49,463 bases of DNA from JAGNLM01 sp964439835 (GCA_964439835.1 CAYTPQ010000023.1:1-49463); one strand, 5' to 3'; positions 34,568-42,545 are shown, counted from the stretch's first letter. The notes: a model not told the origin generated them from the sequence alone. Program-made: numbers and translations.

Positions 34568-36271
34568 GTGTCCCCTCGCTCCCCCCATGCCCCGCGGACC
34601 CGTTCCGCCCCGATCTACCTCCTGGTGGTGGGCGTGTGGCTCTGCCTGCTCGCCGGCGGCATCGCCCTGGTGGCCGCCGTCGACCTGCGAGACGCCCGCC
34701 AGCGCTTCCACGAGTACACGGACGCCCAGTTCGAGTACCTGAGCGACCGCGTCCTGATCGGCGAATCGGTGGCTGAGGGCTTCGCGGCCATGCTGGGTGC
34801 CATGGGTACGCTGGACCGGGATAAGGCGAGCGCCTACGCCCGCCAGATGATCTCCCTCTACCCGCACATTTACATGTTCGAGGTCGCCGAGGTGGTCCCC
34901 CGGGAGCGACTCGAGCGCTTCGAGCAATTCCAGCGGACTGCGCTCCGGCCGGACTTCGAGGTCCGCGCCTTCGACTTCGAAGGCGACCGCGGTTGGCACC
35001 CGGCCGGGGACAAACCGCATTACCTGCCCATCGTCTTCATGGAGCCGATGCCCGCGGGGTCCCGGTCGGTACTCGGCCTGGACGTCGACTCCAACACCGC
35101 CTTCCGCCGCTCCATCCAGGAGTCGGTCCGGCTGGGTAAGCCGGTGGCAACCGAGCCGTTCCGCCTGATCGAGGGCGACACTGCGTACTTCCTCCACCGG
35201 TCGGTGGCCCCCGTCCGGACCGAGCCAGAGCCAGCCGACGGTGCGCTGGCGCGTGAGGGCCGTTACGGACTCCTGCTGGTTCGGGCCGAGACCCTGCTCG
35301 CCCCGGCCGAGCCGCCCGCCGGGCTGCGGGCCCTGGTCCACCATCGGGCCTACGGCTGCGAGGACGCCCGGGGCCACCTGGTGCAGATCGGCAGGGCGCC
35401 ACCGGCGAGCCTCGCCGACTCGCTACTGCCGCGCCTGTCCGTCAGCCGGGAGGTCGACAGTGAGAGCCAACCGTTCGTTCTCGAGGTGACCTGGCAGCTC
35501 GGCTGGGGCGACCTGAGTTGGGATCGAATGGCGGGCGTTCTGTTCACGGCCGCGCTCACGTTCTGGATCGTGATGGTCTACGCCCGGGCGTACCACCGGC
35601 ACGAGATCGCGCGCCTGGCGGAGGCGGACCACCTGTTTGACCTGGCCAACTACGACAGCCTGACGGGCCTCGCCAACCGCAACCTGCTCCTCGACCGTCT
35701 GGGGCACGCCCTCGCCCGCGCGCGCCGCGAGGGCCATCCGTTGGTGGTCCTGTTCCTGGACCTGGACGGCTTCAAGAAGGTCAACGACACCTTGGGCCAC
35801 CGGGTGGGCGACCGGCTGCTCCAACTCGCCGCCGAGCGGCTGCGGACCTCCCTGCGCGAGGCGGACACGCTGGCCCGGCGCAGCGGCGACGAGTTTCTGG
35901 CGATCCTGGAGCACCTGAGCGGCGGGACCGCCCTCGGCGTGGTGACCGGCAAGATCCGTGCGGCCTTCTCGATACCCTTCGAGGTCGACGGGCGCTCCGT
36001 GGCCCTCGGGATCAGCGTCGGCGCCGCGCGCTATCCGGAGGACGCGCAGACCACGGACGGCCTGCTGGATTTCGCCGACGCCGCCATGTACCGGGACAAG
36101 CGCCGCTCCAGCGGGGCGTCGAAGAACGGCAGTCCTGCCCCTTCTCAACGCGCCGAGCCCGGCGCAGGTCGGGGCTCGGCTACGGTAGCGGCTCGCCCGG
36201 GCACTCCCGCTGGTAGTACTGCAGCAGCGTGGCCCGCCGCTGCGGCTGTCCCTGCAGGTCGCGCGAGATGA
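34568..36271 (+). CDS. CHASE-GGDEF diguanylate cyclase
   Basis: A 567-residue membrane protein. Helix 1 is at about 16-38. A CHASE periplasmic sensor follows (about 40-310), then helix 2 at about 321-340, and a GGDEF domain (about 360-525) with L-F-L-D-L-D-G-F-K-K-V-N-D-T-L-G-H. The signature loop is S-G-D-E-F (439-443), a common active variant. An R-x-x-D inhibitory site (430-433) precedes it. It should make cyclic di-GMP. The C-terminal 45 residues (about 523-567) are low-complexity Ala/Pro/Gly and overlap a minus-strand gene by 92 bases; they look like a read-through. The start is GTG. There is a good gap to the sensor kinase gene, so it is probably its own unit. Confidence 0.9.
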   Translation: MSPRSPHAPRTRSAPIYLLVVGVWLCLLAGGIALVAAVDLRDARQRFHEYTDAQFEYLSDRVLIGESVAEGFAAMLGAMGTLDRDKASAYARQMISLYPHIYMFEVAEVVPRERLERFEQFQRTALRPDFEVRAFDFEGDRGWHPAGDKPHYLPIVFMEPMPAGSRSVLGLDVDSNTAFRRSIQESVRLGKPVATEPFRLIEGDTAYFLHRSVAPVRTEPEPADGALAREGRYGLLLVRAETLLAPAEPPAGLRALVHHRAYGCEDARGHLVQIGRAPPASLADSLLPRLSVSREVDSESQPFVLEVTWQLGWGDLSWDRMAGVLFTAALTFWIVMVYARAYHRHEIARLAEADHLFDLANYDSLTGLANRNLLLDRLGHALARARREGHPLVVLFLDLDGFKKVNDTLGHRVGDRLLQLAAERLRTSLREADTLARRSGDEFLAILEHLSGGTALGVVTGKIRAAFSIPFEVDGRSVALGISVGAARYPEDAQTTDGLLDFADAAMYRDKRRSSGASKNGSPAPSQRAEPGAGRGSATVAARPGTPAGSTAAAWPAAAAVPAGRAR

Positions 36272-36488
36272 CTTGAGCCAGGTTGCGGCAGCGGTCCGTG
36301 ACCGGGCCGCCGTCGGTCTCGGTCCGCAGGCGCGTGGGCGGCGCCTCTTCGAACACCAGGGGACTCACGGACTGGCCCAGGGCCGGCTGACCGAAGACGG
36401 CCGGACCGAATGCGGCCAGACCGGTCAGCCACGCCAGCCCGCGCAAGGCGCCAACCCGTCGCTTCCCCCGCTCAGTGGGGATGCTCAT
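36180..36488 (-). CDS. small exported protein with two cysteines
   Basis: A 102-residue protein with a twin-basic signal peptide (1-39, cleavage after A-L-G-Q) and a short mature part. It contains two cysteines about 27 residues apart (D-R-C-R-N-L and R-E-C-P-G), which may form a disulphide. I do not recognise the family. The ATG overlaps the end of the His-rich gene by 17 bases, so they are translationally coupled. Its 3' end overlaps the cyclase gene in antisense. The well-formed signal peptide and coupling support it being real. Confidence 0.6.
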   Translation of the reverse strand: MSIPTERGKRRVGALRGLAWLTGLAAFGPAVFGQPALGQSVSPLVFEEAPPTRLRTETDGGPVTDRCRNLAQVISRDLQGQPQRRATLLQYYQRECPGEPLP

Positions 36489-36747
36489 GGGGCTCCGTCG
36501 AGTGGTCCGGGTGCTCGTGCTCGTGCGCCCCGTGCTCCCCCTCGTGCTCGTGGTCGTGGACCTCCGGCCCCTCGCCGTGGGCGTGCCCGTGGCTGTGGTG
36601 GTGGCCGTGGGGGTGCGAGTGGGTGTGGCTGTGCTCGTGACTGTGCACCTGGTCGCCGTGCCGGTGCTCGTGGGTATGGGTGTGACTGTGCTCGTGGCTG
36701 TGCTGATGCTCGTGTTCGTGCTCGTGCTTGTAGAACTTGTCGGTCAT
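36472..36747 (-). CDS. histidine-rich metal-binding protein
   Basis: A 91-residue protein with 36 histidines, about 40 per cent of the chain. The histidines alternate with Glu, Ser, Thr and Gly in H-E-H, H-S-H and H-T-H runs from residue 8 to the end. There is no signal peptide, so it is probably cytoplasmic. Such proteins (for example Hpn-like and the zinc- or nickel-storing tails of chaperones) bind zinc, nickel or cobalt. GGAGAG lies seven bases before the ATG. The gene is coupled to the small exported protein downstream. It is 4 kb from the nickel transporter operon but not part of it. Confidence 0.82.
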   Translation of the reverse strand: MTDKFYKHEHEHEHQHSHEHSHTHTHEHRHGDQVHSHEHSHTHSHPHGHHHSHGHAHGEGPEVHDHEHEGEHGAHEHEHPDHSTEPHEHPH

Positions 36748-36888
36748 GGGGCTCTCCGGGAGGATTTCTGAAGGACAGAGTATAGACCGCTGCCCGGGTC
36801 TCACCCCGCGCGACCTGCTGGAGTCGTTTTCGGCGTGGGTTGCGCGGGGCCTGCGACGAAACCGGCACCGCCCCGGAAGGAGCGGCGC

Positions 36889-37245
36889 TCAGGCCGGCAG
36901 AGCGGTCTTGCGCCCCTCCCCGTCGAGACAGACGAAGGTGACGTGGGTCGAGAACACCGACTCCTCGCGCCCACTGTCGATGTCGTCCGCGAAGACGTTG
37001 ACCGTGTACTGGACCGAGGTTCGCCCCACCGTGCCCTTGGTGACGTCGAAGCGCAGGATGGCCCCCTGGCGCACCGGCCGCCGGAACTCGACCCGGTCCA
37101 GGCCGATGGTCACGAAGTGGCAGCCGGGGTAGTCGAGGCTCGCGGCGATCCAGGAGATCTCGTCCACCCAGAGCAGCAGGTGGCCGCCGAACAGGTAGCC
37201 GAAGTGGTTCAGGTGCTCGGGCAGGACCAGTCGGAAGTTCTCCAC
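36889..37245 (-). CDS. acyl-CoA thioesterase (hotdog fold)
   Basis: A 118-residue hotdog-fold thioesterase of the YciA/acyl-CoA thioesterase group. V-L-P-E-H-L-N-H-F-G-Y-L-F-G-G-H-L-L has the usual Asn/Gly loop, W-V-D-E-I carries the catalytic acid, and V-E-F-R-R-P-V-R-Q-G is typical. They hydrolyse acyl-CoA to free acid and CoA. GTG 37245 was chosen: GAGAGG lies nine bases upstream and the protein then aligns with the family. The open frame back to 37512 is Arg-rich and not coding. It is a single gene, divergent from ygbA. Confidence 0.87.
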   Translation of the reverse strand: MENFRLVLPEHLNHFGYLFGGHLLLWVDEISWIAASLDYPGCHFVTIGLDRVEFRRPVRQGAILRFDVTKGTVGRTSVQYTVNVFADDIDSGREESVFSTHVTFVCLDGEGRKTALPA

Positions 37246-37445
37246 GGTCGAGGGCCTCTCGGGATTCGCCGGGTCGGGTCCGAGAGCATACGGCAAGCCG
37301 GCCCCGGACAGCGGGCGCGCGCGAGCAAACCTCCTTCCCCGGGCCGTGATCGCGGTCAACGAAGGCGGTCTCCGCCGTGGGGTCGCGCGGCGGCGTTGGG
37401 TATCCTTGCCCGTCCTCGGACCGCTCCAGTACCGGGCTGACGCGC

Positions 37446-37835
37446 GTGACCCAGAAGCTTCCCGAACCCCTGCCACCTCGTCTGGACCGCGAGCACCGGA
37501 CCATCGGTGCAATGCTGCGGATCTACTGCCGCGACCACCACGGCGGGGCGGATGGACTGTGCGGGGAGTGCGCGGACCTGCTGGTGTACGCCCGCAAGCG
37601 CCTGAAGGTCTGTCCCTTCGGAGAGGCCAAGCCGGCCTGTAACCAGTGCCCGGTGCACTGCTACGCGCCCGCCCTGCGGGAGCGGGTCCGGGAGGTCATG
37701 CGCTACGCCGGCCCGCGCATGCTCTACCGCCACCCCTGGCTCGCCCTGGTGCACCTGTTCGATACACTTCGCCCCTCTCCCGAGTGGCCGCGCAAGCGGC
37801 GCCCGCGCCCCGACCGACCGCCGGCCTCCGACTGA
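37446..37835 (+). CDS. ygbA: nitrous oxide-stimulated promoter family protein (YgbA-like)
   Basis: A 129-residue protein with the YgbA cysteine pattern: I-Y-C-R-D-H-H-G, L-C-G-E-C-A-D-L-L-Y-A-R, V-C-P-F-G and C-N-Q-C-P-V-H-C-Y. The cysteines could bind zinc or an iron-sulfur cluster. E. coli ygbA is induced by nitric oxide through NsrR; the role of the product is poorly known. The start is GTG 37446, with no clear ribosome site; an upstream open frame of 23 codons is an alternative. Confidence 0.82.
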   Translation: MTQKLPEPLPPRLDREHRTIGAMLRIYCRDHHGGADGLCGECADLLVYARKRLKVCPFGEAKPACNQCPVHCYAPALRERVREVMRYAGPRMLYRHPWLALVHLFDTLRPSPEWPRKRRPRPDRPPASD

Positions 37836-37949
37836 CGGCACGCCGGGGGCCACTGCCGGCCCGCGCAACCCGTCCACCTGCCGGCGATCGGCTGGCGCTT
37901 CCGACGGTTCTGGGCAGCCGGGATTCCCCTCGCGAGCCGCATCCTTCGG

Positions 37950-38005
37950 TTGCATGCCCGAGAGCGCCGCGGGTATAGTGTTACCCATTCCCACAGCCGT
38001 GTTAC
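37950..38005 (+). promoter_or_regulatory. promoter and GTGTTAC repeats before the nickel-transport operon
   Basis: TTGCAT (37950-37955) and TATAGT (37974-37979) are separated by 18 bases and form a sigma70-like promoter. GTGTTAC is present twice, at 37978-37984 (overlapping the -10) and 37999-38005, 21 bases apart, or two helix turns, so both face the same side. It fits a repressor site around the -10 and start of transcription. The metal regulator is not known. This also places the ATG at 37954 upstream of the transcript start, supporting GTG 38019. Confidence 0.5.
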
Positions 38006-38018
38006 GGACCAAGCCGCC

Positions 38019-38732
38019 GTGCGAGTTCCTATTGCCTGCATTCCCGCCTTTCTCGGCGTCCTGGTCGCGTCTCCCGGCGTGTCGGCCCACGACCTCTGGC
38101 TGGAACGGGACGGCTCGGGCTATGCCCTCCTCTACGGCCACCGGCACTCCGGGCATGCCGGCCCGGAGACCATCGAGTACCGGCCGGAGACCGTGCGTCA
38201 GATTGCCTGCTTCGCCGGCGACGGCACCCGGGTATCCGAAGGCGAGAAGGCCGCCTACCCGGCCCGACTCGCCGGCGACTGCGCGGCGGCCTACGCCCTC
38301 CTCTCTTCGGGGCACTGGACCAAGACCCCCTACGGCACGCGGAACGTGCCGAAGGACCGGGTCGACGTGTCCCTGAAGTCCTGGGTCTCCTTCGAGGGCG
38401 TCAAGCGCGTGGACCGCTGGGGCCCGGGCCTCGCGCGCCCGCTCGGCGGCGACCTGGAGGTCGTGCCGCTCGAGAACCCCCTCGCGCTCGGTGACGGCCA
38501 CAAGCTGCGGCTCCTGATCACGTTCCGGGGCGAGCCGGCCGCGGGCGCCATTGTGGCCTACGACGGCAAGCCACGCGGGGAGACCGGCGCGGACGGGCTG
38601 GTGAACCTGAAGGTGCGCCACGGGGGGATGCAGGTGATCGAGGCCACCCTGCGCCGCCCCCTCCAGAGCGCCCAGGCGGACGAGGAAATCCACACTTCCA
38701 CCCTGACCTTCGACCTCGGGGAGGGGCGGTGA
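38019..38732 (+). CDS. nikK: NikK-like DUF4198 periplasmic protein of the nickel ECF system
   Basis: A 237-residue exported protein. The signal peptide (1-23, cleavage after V-S-A) leaves mature N-terminus H-D-L-W-L-E. The Ig-like DUF4198 domain has Y-G-H-R-H-S-G-H, a His-rich stretch that fits metal binding, and the C-terminal half with A-I-V-A-Y-D-G-K-P-R-G. In the Rodionov scheme for nickel/cobalt ECF transporters such proteins (NikK) accompany NikL. GTG 38019 was chosen from the promoter position and the signal peptide. The end overlaps nikL by four bases (GTGA). Confidence 0.82.
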   Translation: MRVPIACIPAFLGVLVASPGVSAHDLWLERDGSGYALLYGHRHSGHAGPETIEYRPETVRQIACFAGDGTRVSEGEKAAYPARLAGDCAAAYALLSSGHWTKTPYGTRNVPKDRVDVSLKSWVSFEGVKRVDRWGPGLARPLGGDLEVVPLENPLALGDGHKLRLLITFRGEPAAGAIVAYDGKPRGETGADGLVNLKVRHGGMQVIEATLRRPLQSAQADEEIHTSTLTFDLGEGR

Positions 38733-39322
38733 CCGACCAGTCCCGCGCTGCTCCGTCGAGCCTCACAGTGGTTGCACCAACCGGACCGGCAGCGCCACGC
38801 TGCCGCCGGCCGCCCGCGCTGCCCGGCGTTGTGGAGTGCCGAGCTTCTGCGCGCGCTGGCGCCGCCACCCCGTCCCGTCAAGCCCACAGGCTGGCCCGAC
38901 GCGGAGCGTGGCTCGCCTCCCTCGCCCTGCTCGCGCCCTCAGCCCTCGCCCACGACCTGCAGCACACCGTCGCGCCCGCCCAGGCCCTCGTGGTCGAGCT
39001 GCGGTACCCCGACGGGAGCCCGTTCGCCTTCGAGGCCTACGAGGTCCACCGCGACGGGGACACGGTTCCCTACCAGGTCGGCCGGACCGACACGGCCGGG
39101 CGCATCGCCTTTCTCCCGGATGGCCCGGCGACCTGGCGGGTACGTGCTTTCTCTGAGGACGGCCACGGCCTGGACGTCCGGGTCGAAAGCACGGCGGCCG
39201 GCGCCGTCGAGGCCGCCGGATCGTCCGCCTATGACCGCTTCACCCGCATCGCCGTGGGGGTCGGGGTGATCCTTGGCCTGTTCGGCATCCTCACGCTCTT
39301 CGTCCGGAGGCGATCTGCATGA
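38729..39322 (+). CDS. nikL: NikL-like membrane-anchored component of the nickel ECF system
   Basis: A 197-residue protein. An unusual 55-residue leader precedes a signal sequence (about 57-74, cleavage after A-L-A), giving mature H-D-L-Q-H. An Ig-like region follows (V-E-L-R-Y-P-D-G-S-P-F-A-F-E-A-Y). A single C-terminal membrane helix is at about 170-190. The C-terminal helix and the position between nikK and the permease fit the NikL accessory component that helps NikMQO. The start overlaps the nikK stop by four bases, and the end overlaps the beta-barrel gene by four. The long leader might be a wrong start, but no better GTG/ATG has a ribosome site. Confidence 0.75.
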   Translation: MTDQSRAAPSSLTVVAPTGPAAPRCRRPPALPGVVECRASARAGAATPSRQAHRLARRGAWLASLALLAPSALAHDLQHTVAPAQALVVELRYPDGSPFAFEAYEVHRDGDTVPYQVGRTDTAGRIAFLPDGPATWRVRAFSEDGHGLDVRVESTAAGAVEAAGSSAYDRFTRIAVGVGVILGLFGILTLFVRRRSA

Positions 39323-40323
39323 ACCGCCGAGCGCTCCTCTCCCTCGCCCTCACCCTGACGCCCACCGTGGCCGTCGCCCACCACGGCGTGGCATCGCTCG
39401 GCGTGGCCGGGCTGGAAGGCCCCGGCGCACCGGTCGTCACCTCCTCGGCCGCGCCGCTCCCGGCCGGCCAGGGGCTGCTGTACCTGAAGGCCGACTACGC
39501 GGACTACGAGACCTACACCTCGGCGCGGGACCGGGAGAGCGACTACGACCTGTTCTCGATGGCCGGCGTGGGCTACGGGTTCACCTCCTGGTTCTCGGCC
39601 TACGCCTTCCTGCCCTACTACGTGAAGAGCGTGGAGTCCGGCGCCGACACGCCGGGTGAGGGCTCCAAGGACCAGCAGGGCTTCGCCGACGTCTCGCTGA
39701 TGGCGGTGCTGGCGTTCAAGTACGACGACGGCTGGAAGCTGGTGCCCGAGCGCGAGAGCCTGGACGATCTGGAGGACTGGCACTTCTCGGCCTATGCCGG
39801 CATCACCCTGCCGACCGGGGACGAGAACGTCCGGGACGCGGCCGGCGACATCGACGCCGGCTCGGCCACGGGGTTCGGGGAGCCCTCCTACAGCCTCGGG
39901 CTGACCGTGAGCAAGCAGCTCACCGACCGCGACACCTGGGTCGGCGAGGTCTCCTACCTCTGGTTCGACGAGAACACCTACGACGACGGCTCGCGCGTGC
40001 GCTTCGGCTCGGAGCTGCGGGTCAACACCGCCTGGGTGCGCAAGCTCCACACCGACGCCGACGCCCGCCTGCGGGTCGACGGCGTGCTGGAGGCCAACTA
40101 CCTGCACCTCGGCCGCGACCGCGAGGACGGGGAGGACGCGGACGCCACCGGCGGGCACATCCTCTACCTGACACCCGGTGTCCGGGTGTACAAGGACGGC
40201 TGGAGCCTGGCCGTCGGGGTCATGTTCCCCGTCGCGAAGAACCTGAACGAGGAGGACGACCAGCAGGGCGCCGAGGGCACCGAGGACTTCCGCCTGGTCG
40301 CGACCTTCTCGTACCTTTTCTGA
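39319..40323 (+). CDS. outer-membrane beta-barrel protein of the nickel operon
   Basis: A 334-residue protein with a signal peptide (1-20, cleavage after A-V-A), leaving mature H-H-G-V-A. The rest is made of alternating hydrophobic/polar strands rich in Tyr, Trp, Asp and Gly, with the C-terminus ending in F-S-Y-L-F, the terminal aromatic residue of outer-membrane barrels. It resembles the MetA-pathway/transporter barrel families. An acidic loop (about 305-315, N-E-E-D-D-Q-Q) is present. It starts inside nikL and ends ten bases before nikM. Its place in the ECF operon suggests a dedicated outer-membrane metal channel, an inference. Confidence 0.82.
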   Translation: MNRRALLSLALTLTPTVAVAHHGVASLGVAGLEGPGAPVVTSSAAPLPAGQGLLYLKADYADYETYTSARDRESDYDLFSMAGVGYGFTSWFSAYAFLPYYVKSVESGADTPGEGSKDQQGFADVSLMAVLAFKYDDGWKLVPERESLDDLEDWHFSAYAGITLPTGDENVRDAAGDIDAGSATGFGEPSYSLGLTVSKQLTDRDTWVGEVSYLWFDENTYDDGSRVRFGSELRVNTAWVRKLHTDADARLRVDGVLEANYLHLGRDREDGEDADATGGHILYLTPGVRVYKDGWSLAVGVMFPVAKNLNEEDDQQGAEGTEDFRLVATFSYLF

Positions 40324-40332
40324 TCTTTGCGG

Positions 40333-40980
40333 ATGCACATCCCGGACGGCTTCATCGCCCCCGTCGTCTACCTGCCGCTGTACGCGGTTGCGGCCGGCGG
40401 CTGGGCCTACGCCGTGCGCCGGGTGCGGGCGACGCTCGACGAGCAGACCCTGCCGTTTCTCGCAGTGATGACGGCGACCGCCTTCGTGCTGATGATGGTC
40501 GCCATCCCCCTGCCCGGCGGGACCACCGTGCACGCGGCCGGGATCGGCCTGCTCGCGGTGCTGTTCGGGGTCTGGACCACCTTCCTCGCCGTGAGCCTGG
40601 TGCTGGTCCTGCAGGCGCTGCTGTTCGGCGCCGGCGGGATCACCGCCCTGCCGGTGAACGCGCTCGCCATGGGTCTCGCCGGGGCGGCGGCGGCGCGGCT
40701 GGCCTTCGAGGCCCTGCGCGCCCGCAGCGAGCGGGCCGCCCTGTTCGCGGCCGGCGCGCTGTCGGTCCTGGTGCCGGCCCTGCTGGTCGCCCTCGCCCTC
40801 GGCGTCCAGCCGCTGGTCGCCCACGCCGCGGACGGGACGCCCCGGTTCTTCCCCTTCGGGCTTGCCATCACCCTTCCGGCGGTGCTGCTGCCGCACCTGG
40901 TGGTCGCCGCTGGCGAGGGCGTGCTCACGGTGCTGGCCTATCGCTACGTAATGTCCCTGAGGGCTCCGGGTGCGGCCTGA
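40333..40980 (+). CDS. nikM: NikM/CbiM energy-coupling factor substrate-binding membrane protein
   Basis: A 215-residue membrane protein with about six to seven helices. It begins M-H-I-P-D-G-F, the universal CbiM/NikM start, in which the amino terminus, His2 and His67 bind the Ni or Co ion. His67 is present here (T-T-V-H-A-A-G). The family is the substrate-specific S component of a NikMQO or CbiMNQO transporter. The ATG at 40333 is required, because the metal site needs Met1-His2; the in-frame TTG at 40327 would spoil it. No CbiN gene is seen, which suggests nickel rather than cobalt. It overlaps nikQ by 11 bases. Confidence 0.93.
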   Translation: MHIPDGFIAPVVYLPLYAVAAGGWAYAVRRVRATLDEQTLPFLAVMTATAFVLMMVAIPLPGGTTVHAAGIGLLAVLFGVWTTFLAVSLVLVLQALLFGAGGITALPVNALAMGLAGAAAARLAFEALRARSERAALFAAGALSVLVPALLVALALGVQPLVAHAADGTPRFFPFGLAITLPAVLLPHLVVAAGEGVLTVLAYRYVMSLRAPGAA

Positions 40981-41554
40981 GCGACGGGCCACGCTCGAGC
41001 GGGCCGCACTGCTGCTCTATTTCGCCGCCGTGGTCGCGCTGACCAGCGTCCACGACCCGCTCGTGCTCGGCGGGGCACTGGCCCTCGCCCTCGCCCTGGC
41101 AGGGCGGGGGGCACCTGCCATCGCCCGCCGGGTGGCGCTGACCGTGGGCCCCTTCTGCCTGCTGATCAGCGTGTCCTACGCCGCCACGGCCGAGCTCTAC
41201 GGGCGCCCCTACGGCGGCTACCTGCTGCTGCTGAACCTGCGGGTGGCCGCGCTCACCACCCTGACCTTCCTGGTGGCCGAGCGGGTCAACCTGGCCCGGG
41301 CCCTGGGCTTCTCCCGCGGCCTGCTGTACGTGGTCACGCTCGCGACCAGTCAGGCGATGACGCTGCGCCGGCTGGCGGAGGACTACCGCCTCGCATTGCG
41401 CAGCCGCACGGTGGTCCGGCTACCGCTGCGCGACCGCTACCGCCATAGCGCGGCGAGCGCTGCCCGGCTGCTGACCAAGGCGACCCACCACGCCTCCGAG
41501 ATCGCGCTGGCGATGCGGGCCCGGGGCTTCTTCGACGAGGCCGCGCGCGGGTGA
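40970..41554 (+). CDS. nikQ: NikQ/CbiQ energy-coupling transmembrane protein
   Basis: A 194-residue T component of the ECF transporter. Membrane helices are at about 10-30, 35-55, 60-80 and 88-115. The cytoplasmic coupling region has R-L-L-T-K-A-T-H-H-A-S-E-I-A-L-A-M-R-A-R-G-F, which matches the A-R-G coupling motif used to contact the ATPase. GTG start inside the nikM end, with an 11-base overlap. Its stop overlaps the nikO GTG by four bases. Confidence 0.9.
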   Translation: MRPERRATLERAALLLYFAAVVALTSVHDPLVLGGALALALALAGRGAPAIARRVALTVGPFCLLISVSYAATAELYGRPYGGYLLLLNLRVAALTTLTFLVAERVNLARALGFSRGLLYVVTLATSQAMTLRRLAEDYRLALRSRTVVRLPLRDRYRHSAASAARLLTKATHHASEIALAMRARGFFDEAARG

Positions 41555-42327
41555 TCCGGGTCGAGGGCGTCGGCCACCGGTTCCCGGACGGCAAGACCGT
41601 TCTGGAGGGGGTTTCCCTCCGCATCGAGCCGGGGGAGAAGGTCGTCCTGCTCGGCGCCAACGGCAGCGGCAAGAGCACGCTGCTGAGGGTGCTGGCCGGC
41701 CTGGTGGCCCCGACCGCCGGCGAGTACCGCTACGAGGGGCGCCCGGTGACGCCCACCGCCCTGCGCGACCGGGACTTCGGCCGGCGCTTTCGCACCGAAG
41801 TCGGGCTGCTCTTCCAGCACCCCGACACCATGATCTTCAACCCCACGGTCTACGAGGAGATCGCCTTCGGCCCCCGCCAGCTGGGGCTGCCGGACCTCGA
41901 CCGGCGGGTCGCCCACTGGGCCGGGGTGTTCGGCCTGACGCCGCACCTGGACCGGCCGCCCTTCACCCTGAGCGGCGGCGAGAAGCAGAAGGTCTGCCTG
42001 GCCGCCCTGCTCGCCCTCGAGCCCCGGCTCCTGCTGCTCGACGAGCCCACCGCCCACCTGGACCCGCGCAGCGTCGGCTGGCTGGTCGACTTCCTCGTCG
42101 ACCTGAAGGTCACCCTGCTGGTCGCGACCCACAACCTCAGCCTCGCCCCGGAGCTCGGCGAGCGCGCCCTGGTCCTGGGCGAGGACCACCGGCTGCTCTA
42201 CGACGGCGACCTGCCCCTGCTCCTCGACAACCCCGAGCAACTGGTCGCCGCCAACCTGGTCCACACCCACCGCCACCGCCACGGCGCCCTGGAGCACCGG
42301 CACTTCCACGCCCACGACTGGGACTGA
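41551..42327 (+). CDS. nikO: NikO/CbiO ATP-binding protein of the ECF transporter
   Basis: A 258-residue ABC ATPase. Walker A is G-A-N-G-S-G-K-S-T (35-43), the signature L-S-G-G-E-K-Q-K near residue 140, Walker B L-L-L-L-D-E-P-T-A-H, and the H-loop A-T-H-N-L. The C-terminal tail is His-rich (H-T-H-R-H-R-H, E-H-R-H-F-H-A-H), which may bind the transported metal or serve as a sensor. It powers NikMQ uptake. GTG start overlaps nikQ. It is the last gene of the operon. Confidence 0.94.
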   Translation: MIRVEGVGHRFPDGKTVLEGVSLRIEPGEKVVLLGANGSGKSTLLRVLAGLVAPTAGEYRYEGRPVTPTALRDRDFGRRFRTEVGLLFQHPDTMIFNPTVYEEIAFGPRQLGLPDLDRRVAHWAGVFGLTPHLDRPPFTLSGGEKQKVCLAALLALEPRLLLLDEPTAHLDPRSVGWLVDFLVDLKVTLLVATHNLSLAPELGERALVLGEDHRLLYDGDLPLLLDNPEQLVAANLVHTHRHRHGALEHRHFHAHDWD

Positions 42328-42545
42328 CGTCCCGCCCGGGCGGCCGTGCCCCGCCCGCGAAGACCGACGACCGTGCTCGGGTAACGAATCCATCCGGGAC
42401 CTGCTCGCGCGCACGGACCAAAGCCAGCGCCGGAATGACGGCCGGGGGGCTTGTTCAGAGATTCTCTGGCAGTACGATGCCCCCCCACAGCGGCCGTGAC
42501 CGCGCGCCGTACACCGCACGGTCCCGTCCGGGGAGGGGTGAGGAG

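Noticed and set aside
37838..38018. Cobalamin or NiCo riboswitch before the nickel operon
   Set aside because: I see no cobalamin-box consensus or the paired-stem layout of a NiCo riboswitch; the leader is only about 30 bases from the likely transcription start to the GTG.
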